DNA from: DUZB01 sp964407525
GTDB lineage: Bacteria > Desulfobacterota > DSM-4660 > Desulfatiglandales > Desulfatiglandaceae
Direction of reading: 5' to 3'
Length of the DNA stretch: 5,363 nucleotides
Assembly: GCA_964407525.1 (NCBI GenBank)
Contig: CAYOWC010000327.1
Coordinates: 1 to 5,363 of the forward strand
This document shows, in pieces, positions 1 to 5,363 of this stretch (positions are counted from its first letter, which is position 1; each line of letters opens with the position of its first letter). The notes below the pieces were generated by a model, which made no database searches, was not told the origin of the DNA, and saw nothing but the letters and a program-made list of their open reading frames with translations. Made by a program: the position numbers and the translations under genes.

Positions 1-21
1 GACACCCGAAACCTGACACCT
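1..21. repeat. Partial heptamer tandem repeat at window edge
   Basis: Three consecutive 7-base units are visible: GACACCC, GAAACCT and GACACCT, consensus GAMACCY. The array is cut by the window edge, so its full length is unknown. It ends at base 21, where the sequence turns into CGGTTCC. Similar short tandem arrays occur between genes in deltaproteobacterial genomes, but that is recollection and was not checked. No function is assigned. Confidence 0.5.
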
Positions 22-115
22 CGGTTCCGGAAAAAGGATTCTTCACGCTAATCCGCGATGAGCCAAAAAAGTTCAGGGTTAACCGTATACAGATCACCTT
101 GGCAAAGAATTGACC

Positions 116-2974
116 ATGAAACAAGCAACCACTCCCCACGCCAAAGACGGATCCGCACCCAGTTTAGGGAAGCGGGGTCTTGTCGGAAAAAAAACATCTG
201 AGAAAAAGGTAATTCGCAAGATCATCCTCCTGTTTGGCTTGTTAGTATCAGCAATCGTCGGCAATACAATTTTCACAACTTACCAGGAAAACAGGGATGC
301 ATCTATCCATACGTATAAAGACCTGGAATCCAAGCTCAAAATGGCCCTGGCAATCCAGAACAGCCAATTGAGCAAGCTCAAGACGATTACCGGTATCATC
401 AGAGAACAGAACCAGAGGTTCTGTGAATTCATGGATTACGACAATCTCCCCGCAGTCGCCTTTATGCTGAAAAGCACGGCCACCATTCATGACATCGATC
501 TGGCGTTTGTGTTCGATGAATATGGAGAATTTCTTACCTCATACCCAAAAATAAGGACGGATGGGAACAATGCCCTTTTTAATTCCCTTATCAGCAACAG
601 AAAGGAACGGGTTGATGTGGAGGCAATCCCCTATTCAATCATCTCCACCCATTTCCCTGAATTCAGTTCATTTGAGAAGAAAAGCCAGGCATTATCCTTC
701 AAATCAGTCAGCCAGCTTGTCCACGACACAGGAGACATTTATGGATACGTAGTATTACTGAAGCTCATCGACGGCAACAAACAAATGGCAGAACAGATGG
801 CCAGAATTGTCGAAGTGGAAGTCGCATATTTCGATGCGGATAAAAAACTGATTCTAACCAGTTTTTCAGATGCTGACATTCCCTACACAAAAAAAGGGGC
901 CATAACATTTGACGGGAACGCCTATTTTCTGAGATCCGCAAAAATAGACGACTTCCTGGGAAATACGATTGGAACACTGCTCGTGGCGCTCAACAAGACC
1001 CCTTTCATACAGCATCAAAGACGTCTCCTGATTAATAATCTCACCCCTTTCTTCATTTCCATTATTATATCTGCAGGTCTTTTCTTCTTATTGAAAACAA
1101 AGGTCTTCAACAAGATCAATCAACTCATAGCCGCCTTACGTAAAGTGGCGGAAGGGGAAGGAGATCTGAGTATACGGGTGAAAGTACCACCAAAGAAAAT
1201 GGCAAAAAAGAATCTCGACGAAGTGGAACATATGGGTATCGATTTTAATCGGATGATGGACAAACTCGAGGACACTCATCGTCAGTTGATCAAGGCCAGA
1301 AAGGAAGCAGAATTGGCCAGCACTCTGAAGGGAGAATTTCTTGCAAATATGAGCCATGAGATCCGGACCCCCATGAATGCAGTCATAGGGTATACCGATA
1401 TGCTCCTTGAAGGGCAGCTGTCGAAAGAACAGCAGGAATACGCTGACACAATCAAGAGCAGTGGCGACACACTGCTTGCACTGATAAACGATATCCTCGA
1501 TTTCTCTAAAATCGAGGCAGGGGAACTGGATTTTGATGAAAACGATTTCGAGCCGGAATCCATAGTCTATGAGGTATGCGACATCATTCGGCCTAGAATC
1601 GGGGAGAAACCAATTGAGATTGCGTGCAGTATCAGTCCCAGAGTACCCCGGTTTGTCCATGGTGATCCCGGTCGATTCAGACAAGTCCTGACAAATCTCA
1701 TGGGGAACGCACCCAAATTCACGGAATCCGGTGAAATCGAGCTTTCTGTAGATGTAGCTGAAGAAATAGATGAACGGATAAAGCTTCATTGCAGGATTCG
1801 GGATACCGGAATCGGTATTCCCCAGGAGAAACTGATCTCCATATTCGAACCTTTCAAACAGGCGGACGGAACCACCACCAGAAGATTTGGCGGAACCGGA
1901 TTGGGTTTATCCATCTGCAAAAAAATTTCGAACCTTTTAGGCGGGGATGTCTGGGCCGAAAGCCCATCAAAGAGGGGCACGAAAGAGACGCTGAATCATT
2001 CCGAAACAAACACCGGTCTGAAAAGGCCGGAAACTGGAAGCCTTTTTCATTTTACGGCATGGTTCAAGAAGGTCGAAGGCGTAAACCCGGCCTCATCTAT
2101 TCCCATATCCCTCGCGCGGAAGAAGGTGCTCATTGTCGATGATAATACAACGAACTTGAATATCCTCAGCCATGTCCTGAAGCGGGTAGAAATGGAAGTG
2201 GTTTCGCTGCAAAACAGCAGAGAAGTTCTCCCAATCCTGGAATCTGCTTTCATTAAAAAAACCCCTTTTGATGTGGCTATTATTGATATTCAGATGCCGG
2301 AGATGGATGGGTATGATGTGGCAAAAATGATCCGAGCTGCCCAATCGCCTATTCAGGACCTGCCCCTCATCGCGCTGTCTTCCGTACTGGAACGTGACGC
2401 CCGTGGAAACCTGGCATGGTTTGATCGTTTCCTGACAAAGCCAATCCGAAGGGACCGGCTTTATGCCGAGCTGAAAAGGGTTTTCGATGGGCGGAAAGCC
2501 CCCCCCACTGTACCGAAACAAGCAGGACGAGAGACGCCCCGGGAAAACCACAGCATCAGGGAAAAAGAGACCCCAGGAAAGATTCTCCTCGTAGAGGACA
2601 ACCTGGTGAACCAGAAGCTTGCAAAAATGATGCTCAGCAAAGCGGGTTTTCATGTAGATGTTGCAGAGAATGGCAAAGAGGCCGTACAAAAAATTACCGA
2701 ATCACCAAAAAAATACCAGATGGTATTCATGGACATTCAGATGCCGGAAATGGATGGTATCGAGGCAACAAAGGAAATTCGAAAAAGGGAAAGCATGCAC
2801 GAGTCCGGCGGGAAACCGGGAAGGCTGCCGATTGTGGCCATGACAGCCCACGCCATGAAAGGAGACAGGGAAAAATGCATCGAGGCCGGGATGGACGATT
2901 ACCTGACCAAACCGATCAAGAAAGAAACCGTGCTTGAAATGACATATAAATGGAGCAGAAAAAAGGAGATATAA
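116..2974 (+). CDS. Membrane-bound hybrid sensor histidine kinase with two receiver domains
   Basis: This is a 952-residue inner-membrane kinase that should sense an outside signal, autophosphorylate and start a phosphorelay. A basic cytoplasmic tail of about 35 residues leads to TM1 (about 36-56), a periplasmic sensor of about 250 residues (possibly Cache-like; family uncertain) and TM2 (about 309-327). HAMP and a coiled linker follow (about 328-400). HisKA carries the H box around His414 (SHEIRTPMN). The ATPase domain (about 512-652) shows the N box (Asn531), G1 box (DTGIGIP, Asp563) and G2 box (GGTGLGLSI, 592-600). REC1 (about 669-788) has Asp675/676, phosphoacceptor Asp724, Ser755 and Lys775. 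REC2 (about 821-945) has Asp828, Asp873, Thr910 and Lys932. Both receivers look catalytically complete. Oddities are proline in the N box (residue 533) and an 18-residue insertion after the G2 box (623-640). ATG at 116 was preferred to an in-frame TTG at 110; neither has a good ribosome binding site. The stop overlaps the downstream HPt start. Confidence 0.95.
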   Translation: MKQATTPHAKDGSAPSLGKRGLVGKKTSEKKVIRKIILLFGLLVSAIVGNTIFTTYQENRDASIHTYKDLESKLKMALAIQNSQLSKLKTITGIIREQNQRFCEFMDYDNLPAVAFMLKSTATIHDIDLAFVFDEYGEFLTSYPKIRTDGNNALFNSLISNRKERVDVEAIPYSIISTHFPEFSSFEKKSQALSFKSVSQLVHDTGDIYGYVVLLKLIDGNKQMAEQMARIVEVEVAYFDADKKLILTSFSDADIPYTKKGAITFDGNAYFLRSAKIDDFLGNTIGTLLVALNKTPFIQHQRRLLINNLTPFFISIIISAGLFFLLKTKVFNKINQLIAALRKVAEGEGDLSIRVKVPPKKMAKKNLDEVEHMGIDFNRMMDKLEDTHRQLIKARKEAELASTLKGEFLANMSHEIRTPMNAVIGYTDMLLEGQLSKEQQEYADTIKSSGDTLLALINDILDFSKIEAGELDFDENDFEPESIVYEVCDIIRPRIGEKPIEIACSISPRVPRFVHGDPGRFRQVLTNLMGNAPKFTESGEIELSVDVAEEIDERIKLHCRIRDTGIGIPQEKLISIFEPFKQADGTTTRRFGGTGLGLSICKKISNLLGGDVWAESPSKRGTKETLNHSETNTGLKRPETGSLFHFTAWFKKVEGVNPASSIPISLARKKVLIVDDNTTNLNILSHVLKRVEMEVVSLQNSREVLPILESAFIKKTPFDVAIIDIQMPEMDGYDVAKMIRAAQSPIQDLPLIALSSVLERDARGNLAWFDRFLTKPIRRDRLYAELKRVFDGRKAPPTVPKQAGRETPRENHSIREKETPGKILLVEDNLVNQKLAKMMLSKAGFHVDVAENGKEAVQKITESPKKYQMVFMDIQMPEMDGIEATKEIRKRESMHESGGKPGRLPIVAMTAHAMKGDREKCIEAGMDDYLTKPIKKETVLEMTYKWSRKKEI
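2964..2969 (+). promoter_or_regulatory. Ribosome binding site for the HPt gene
   Basis: AGGAGA lies inside the last codons of the kinase gene. The GGAG core ends five bases before the ATG at 2974. This site fixes the HPt start at 2974 rather than the in-frame ATG at 2950, which has no comparable site. Together with the TAATG stop-start overlap it points to translational coupling. Confidence 0.8.
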
Positions 2975-3297
2975 TGGATTTCAAAGAGTTGGGAGAAAAT
3001 CTCGGATTGGAAGAAGATGAATACATGGAACTTGTGGAATTGCTCGTTGACACAGGGAAAGTGGACGTTCAAAAACTGAAAACAGCTATTGAACAGGGGG
3101 ATTCCGACGAAGCAGGAAATGCCGCCCATTCCTTGAAAGGAGCTTCCGGCAACCTCGGTATCATGAATATTTTTGAGGTCGCCAAACAGTGCGAAGAAGC
3201 CGCTCGAAATCACCTGATGGAAGACCTGACCCCGTTGGTGAAAAAAATCGAAGACATGCTGGAAACGCTTTCCATAGCTGCGGGGATAGTCTCCTGA
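2974..3297 (+). CDS. Stand-alone histidine phosphotransfer (HPt) protein
   Basis: This 107-residue cytoplasmic protein should carry phosphate between a receiver aspartate of the upstream hybrid kinase and a final response regulator. The diagnostic HPt motif AHSLKGASGNLGI is present, with His52 as the phosphorylated residue and the conserved KG and LG positions following it. The sequence is acidic and helical throughout with no membrane segment, and the length is normal for a single HPt four-helix bundle. The hybrid kinase has receivers but no HPt domain of its own, so the two proteins complement each other. The ATG overlaps the kinase stop by one base and has a good Shine-Dalgarno site, so the pair should be made together. 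The final acceptor of the phosphate is not in the window. HPt identity is read directly from the motif; the kinase partnership is inferred from adjacency. Confidence 0.93.
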   Translation: MDFKELGENLGLEEDEYMELVELLVDTGKVDVQKLKTAIEQGDSDEAGNAAHSLKGASGNLGIMNIFEVAKQCEEAARNHLMEDLTPLVKKIEDMLETLSIAAGIVS

Positions 3298-3312
3298 AAG
3301 GGAAAGCAAAAC

Positions 3313-3318
3313 AGGAGG
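3313..3318 (+). promoter_or_regulatory. Strong ribosome binding site for the phosphodiesterase gene
   Basis: AGGAGG, a full-consensus Shine-Dalgarno, sits seven bases before the ATG at 3326. It is the strongest translation signal of the three plus-strand genes, suggesting that this enzyme is made in larger amounts than the kinase, whose start has no clear site. Confidence 0.85.
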
Positions 3319-3325
3319 GGTACCC

Positions 3326-4486
3326 ATGAAAAAGCTGGCACTTTTCATGTTTATTGATGCCTTGGGTTGGGAAATAATCAAGAACAGGGATTTTCTGCAT
3401 GACTTGGCGCCTCACAGATACAGGGTGGGAATGCAGTTTGGGTACTCATCGACAGCCATTCCTACGATTCTGAGCGGTGAAAAACCAACCGTTCACAAGC
3501 ATCTCAGTTTTTATTACTATGCGCCTGAGAAATCCCCTTTCAAGATTTTCAAGACCCTGATGCTTCGATATCTTCCGGGGGCCATTGTAGACCGATGGAG
3601 GGTGAGGCATAATCTTTCCAAATTAGTAGCAAAGCTGTACGGGTTCACCGGCTATTTTGAAATGTATGCCATGCCCTTTGACCGTATTCACTATTTTGAT
3701 TACATCGAAAAAACAGACATGTTTGTTCCAAACGGGCTGGCGCCCGTAAAAAACCTTGCGGACAGGCTTGTGGAACGGCAGATTCCCTATCATATTTCCA
3801 ACTGGAGGCTTACAGAACAGCAGAATATAGATGCCCTTATTGACGAAGTCAAAAAAGGGGATATCCGTTTTGCATTCCTGTATACCGCGGCCATGGACGG
3901 CCTTCTGCATATGGCAACAAAAGACGGCAAGGAAATTGATGAAAAGATGGCATGGTACAGCCGGCAGATAGACCAGCTCATAAAGGTGGTAAAACAGGAA
4001 TACGACGATTTCTATTTTGCGGTGATGTCCGACCATGGCATGACAACCCTCACGGGGGTCGTTAACGTGAAAAAGGAAGTGGAAAAGCTGGGTTTAAGCT
4101 TTGGAAAGGATTATGCCGCTGTTTATGACTCCACCATGGGAAGATTCTGGTTTCTCAATGATCGCTCAGAAGAAAAAATCATGGGCGTTCTTGAAAAGAT
4201 TCCCCATTCGCACGTCCTGTCCAGGAAAGAGGAGAAAAAGTACCACGTCGATTTTGAAGACCACATGTACGGAGACAGGTACCTCCTCATGGACCCAGGC
4301 TGGCAGATAGAACCTTGCGACATGGGAGTGAAAGCACTCCCAGCCATGCACGGCTTTGCCCCCGAGCACGAGGACTCCTATGCAGCGCTTCTGAGTTCAG
4401 AAGCGGTTGATATTCCGCTGAACTGCGTAGATGATTTCCACAAACTCATGGTGCAGAAAATGGAAGGTTTGAAAATCAGGAAATAG
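3326..4486 (+). CDS. Alkaline phosphatase superfamily phosphodiesterase (type I phosphodiesterase/nucleotide pyrophosphatase-like)
   Basis: This 386-residue protein is probably a two-metal phosphodiesterase or phosphatase of the alkaline phosphatase superfamily. The metal-site motifs occur in the expected order: Asp11 in FIDALGW, a Ser/Thr nucleophile in the stretch SSTAIPTILSG (41-51, most likely Ser42 or Thr43), Asp191 and His195 in MDGLLH, Asp236-His237 in MSDHGM, and His342 in MHGF. Residues of about 55-140, rich in aromatics (including GFTGYF), form a cap-like insertion. The N-terminus is the first beta strand of the core with no signal peptide, so a cytoplasmic location is likely; most phosphatases of this superfamily are exported. 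The substrate cannot be read from the sequence. I recall similar proteins near polysaccharide or lipid-modification genes, but no such gene is visible here. It lies 28 bases after the HPt stop with no terminator between, so it is probably the last gene of the phosphorelay operon. Its last 11 bases overlap the convergent UMP kinase gene. Confidence 0.88.
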   Translation: MKKLALFMFIDALGWEIIKNRDFLHDLAPHRYRVGMQFGYSSTAIPTILSGEKPTVHKHLSFYYYAPEKSPFKIFKTLMLRYLPGAIVDRWRVRHNLSKLVAKLYGFTGYFEMYAMPFDRIHYFDYIEKTDMFVPNGLAPVKNLADRLVERQIPYHISNWRLTEQQNIDALIDEVKKGDIRFAFLYTAAMDGLLHMATKDGKEIDEKMAWYSRQIDQLIKVVKQEYDDFYFAVMSDHGMTTLTGVVNVKKEVEKLGLSFGKDYAAVYDSTMGRFWFLNDRSEEKIMGVLEKIPHSHVLSRKEEKKYHVDFEDHMYGDRYLLMDPGWQIEPCDMGVKALPAMHGFAPEHEDSYAALLSSEAVDIPLNCVDDFHKLMVQKMEGLKIRK

Positions 4487-5150
4487 TCGTTCCCTTAAAG
4501 CTCTCTGCACGAAGAAGTCTTTCCAGATTTTGGATGTCGTTGCCTATGATGACCACCTCCAACCCCTCTTTCTCTGCTTCTTTTGACGCAATGGGGTCAA
4601 AGGGCATATTCAATCCGGGATCCCATTCATCGCCAACCAATTTTCGGAAATCGGGCCATGAAATTTCTTCCAGTTTCGTTGCATCCGGGTCTTTTTTCGG
4701 GTCGGCGCTGTACACATAGTCTATATTTGACATATTGATGACTTTTGACGCACCAAAACGTCCTGCCAATTGAACAGCTCTCAGGTCCGTAGAACTGCCG
4801 GGCTGGAAACCGGCCCCGATAATAATCTGTTTATGCATATCGATCTCTTCATCAGGATCTTGAATAACTTTTTGATGGGCCACCTCTCCAAAAACAGACC
4901 GGACCAGTTCCGCATTCAACCGGGTTGCCCCAATCCCAATCCAGTCCAGATCTTCATTGGAAACGTCTGTCACATCTCTGGCCGCATTCTGGTAATTCCT
5001 GCAGACCTTGCCCCCCCCGCAGATAATAATGAAACGTTCAGAATGAAGACTTAAAATAATCTCTCGAAATTTCTTCAGAAACGGTCCGTCCACCTCATCC
5101 GGGACAATGATCGATCCCCCTAACGATATAACTGCTGTTTTGTAGGTCAT
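4476..5150 (-). CDS. pyrH: UMP kinase, archaeal type (amino acid kinase family)
   Basis: This 224-residue cytoplasmic enzyme should phosphorylate UMP to UDP with ATP in pyrimidine nucleotide synthesis. Motifs of the amino acid kinase fold appear in order: SLGGS (9-13) and GGGK (45-48) for phosphate binding, GIGATRLNAEL (72-82), a GxxPGxxTD-type nucleotide segment ending at STD122, the ATP-side stretch NIDYVYSADPKKDPDA (142-157), FDPIASK (185-191), and a C-terminal FKGTTIS. This pattern matches the archaeal-type UMP kinase family. The KLSGE start typical of ordinary bacterial PyrH is absent. The usual NVDGVY appears as NIDYVY, so a divergent or second copy, or another relative such as molybdenum-storage-like proteins, remains possible. 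ATG at 5150 is chosen because GGGAG lies seven bases upstream; an ATG at 5174 has no such site. The gene stands alone on this strand, away from the usual tsf/frr neighbours. Confidence 0.85.
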   Translation of the reverse strand: MTYKTAVISLGGSIIVPDEVDGPFLKKFREIILSLHSERFIIICGGGKVCRNYQNAARDVTDVSNEDLDWIGIGATRLNAELVRSVFGEVAHQKVIQDPDEEIDMHKQIIIGAGFQPGSSTDLRAVQLAGRFGASKVINMSNIDYVYSADPKKDPDATKLEEISWPDFRKLVGDEWDPGLNMPFDPIASKEAEKEGLEVVIIGNDIQNLERLLRAESFKGTTIS

Positions 5151-5157
5151 AAAAGAT

Positions 5158-5162
5158 CTCCC
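5158..5162 (-). promoter_or_regulatory. Ribosome binding site for the UMP kinase gene
   Basis: On the minus strand GGGAG (followed by AT) lies seven bases upstream of the ATG at 5150-5148. It decides the start in favour of 5150 over the in-frame ATG at 5174, giving a protein that begins MTYKTAVISLGGS as expected for the family. Confidence 0.75.
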
Positions 5163-5191
5163 TGGTCTCTTCATCTAGTTATTTGTTTTTG

Positions 5192-5220
5192 AACCGCAAA
5201 GACGCCAAGGCCGCAAAGTC
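5192..5220. repeat. Short 8-9 base tandem repeat (CGCAAAG type)
   Basis: Three imperfect units follow each other: CGCAAAGA, CGCCAAGGC and CGCAAAGTC, preceded by AAC. They lie 42-70 bases upstream of the UMP kinase start. This AACCGCAAAGACGC type of sequence resembles a dispersed intergenic repeat that I recall from several environmental bacterial genomes; the dispersal was not checked. It sits directly against the first hairpin at 5221. Confidence 0.5.
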
Positions 5221-5251
5221 TTTTTCGAATCGGAACGAACGATTCGAAAAA
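5221..5251. repeat. Perfect 12-bp hairpin, unit A of an inverted pair
   Basis: TTTTTCGAATCG is followed by a seven-base loop GAACGAA and then the exact reverse complement CGATTCGAAAAA. The stem is 12 of 12 pairs. On both strands the run of T is 5' of the stem and the run of A is 3', the wrong way round for an intrinsic terminator. A closely related unit in opposite orientation lies at 5315-5345. Confidence 0.8.
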
Positions 5252-5296
5252 ACAGCCATTATTGTTTCTGTGTGAAACGTAAACATTCTCCGAAAT

Positions 5297-5307
5297 GCCC
5301 GAAGGGC
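5297..5307. repeat. Small GC hairpin between the two larger hairpins
   Basis: GCCC and GGGC pair around the three-base loop GAA; on the minus strand it reads GCCCTTCGGGC. It sits between the two related larger hairpins, somewhat nearer the second. It is short enough to be chance on its own, and is listed because of its position. Confidence 0.35.
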
Positions 5308-5314
5308 TGATTGC

Positions 5315-5345
5315 TTTATCGAATCGTCCGTTCCGATTCGGTAAA
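5315..5345. repeat. 12-bp hairpin, unit B, inverted copy of unit A
   Basis: TTTATCGAATCG pairs with CGATTCGGTAAA around the seven-base loop TCCGTTC; all 12 positions pair if one G-T wobble is allowed. Read on the minus strand, the 31-base unit matches unit A (5221-5251) at 27 of 31 positions, including the asymmetric loop (GAACGGA against GAACGAA). The loop shows that the copy is inverted rather than direct. It is followed by seven A residues and lies close to the right window edge. Confidence 0.75.
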
Positions 5346-5363
5346 AAAACAAAATCTTAGCGT

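Noticed and set aside
86..91. TATACA as a -10 promoter box for the kinase
   Set aside because: Only four of six bases match, and there is no reasonable -35 element 16-18 bases upstream. A sigma-54 pattern around 100-114 also fails at the GC position.
1136..1789. Long minus-strand open frame (217 codons) inside the kinase gene
   Set aside because: It lies fully antisense to the HAMP and catalytic domains of a clear histidine kinase, and its translation shows no recognisable domain, so it is a shadow frame.
1789..2142. Plus-strand open frame overlapping the kinase in another frame
   Set aside because: The kinase frame continues through this stretch with the G1 and G2 boxes intact; the alternative frame gives no recognisable protein and there is no sign of a frameshift.
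2093..2689. Minus-strand open frame (198 codons) opposite the receiver domains
   Set aside because: It is antisense to two well-supported receiver domains, with no domain motifs of its own.
2285..2748. Recent duplication of the receiver domains, from an identical 14-base stretch at 2288-2301 and 2735-2748
   Set aside because: The identity covers only the conserved phosphoacceptor motif (DIQMPEMDG); the rest of the two receivers is diverged, so shared codons in a constrained motif explain it.
2950..2973. Earlier in-frame ATG at 2950 as the HPt start
   Set aside because: It would add eight residues and lies before the clear Shine-Dalgarno at 2964-2969, which is correctly spaced only for the ATG at 2974.
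3326..3370. Signal peptide on the phosphodiesterase
   Set aside because: The short hydrophobic stretch is the first core beta strand ending in metal-ligand Asp11; there is no signal-peptide cleavage region.
5151..5174. Earlier in-frame ATG at 5174 as the UMP kinase start
   Set aside because: It has no upstream Shine-Dalgarno and adds eight residues not expected before the first beta strand of the family.
5221..5251. Intrinsic terminator
   Set aside because: The stem is perfect, but the T run precedes it and the A run follows it on both strands, the reverse of what an intrinsic terminator needs.
5221..5251. tRNA T-arm fragment, because TTCGAATC resembles the T loop
   Set aside because: There is no acceptor or anticodon arm nearby, and the sequence is explained by the symmetric hairpin.

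Overview
The window reads as chromosomal DNA from a Gram-negative bacterium, most likely a sulfate-reducer-type deltaproteobacterium (Desulfobacterota). The basis is indirect: the style of the large hybrid histidine kinase, moderate base composition, an archaeal-type UMP kinase, and short intergenic repeats of the kind scattered through such genomes. The taxonomic call is inference and could not be checked against a database.

Layout. Positions 1-115 are a short leader that begins with a partial heptamer repeat; no convincing promoter was found there. Three genes then run rightwards as a probable operon. The first (116-2974) is a membrane-bound hybrid sensor histidine kinase with two C-terminal receiver domains. 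The second (2974-3297) is a free-standing histidine phosphotransfer (HPt) protein whose start overlaps the kinase stop by one base. The third (3326-4486) is a cytoplasmic alkaline-phosphatase-superfamily (type I phosphodiesterase/nucleotide pyrophosphatase-like) enzyme. A fourth gene (4476-5150, minus strand) encodes an archaeal-type UMP kinase; its 3' end overlaps the phosphodiesterase gene by 11 bases in convergent orientation. The last 213 bases (5151-5363) lie upstream of the UMP kinase and are rich in structure: an 8-9 base tandem repeat and two closely related perfect or near-perfect hairpins in opposite orientation around a third, small hairpin.

How the genes may work together. The kinase and HPt protein form most of a multistep phosphorelay: His414 to receiver aspartate(s) Asp724/Asp873, then His52 of the HPt protein. 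No response regulator with an output domain is present, so the final target lies elsewhere. The phosphodiesterase has a strong ribosome binding site only 28 bases after the HPt gene and is probably co-transcribed; a functional link to the phosphorelay is only suggested by position. The UMP kinase is a nucleotide-metabolism gene on the other strand and is probably unrelated.

I did not find a clearly new biological system. The items most worth a second look are the inverted pair of hairpins at 5221-5345, the phosphorelay-phosphodiesterase linkage, and two oddities in the kinase ATP-binding domain (an 18-residue insertion and a proline in the N box).
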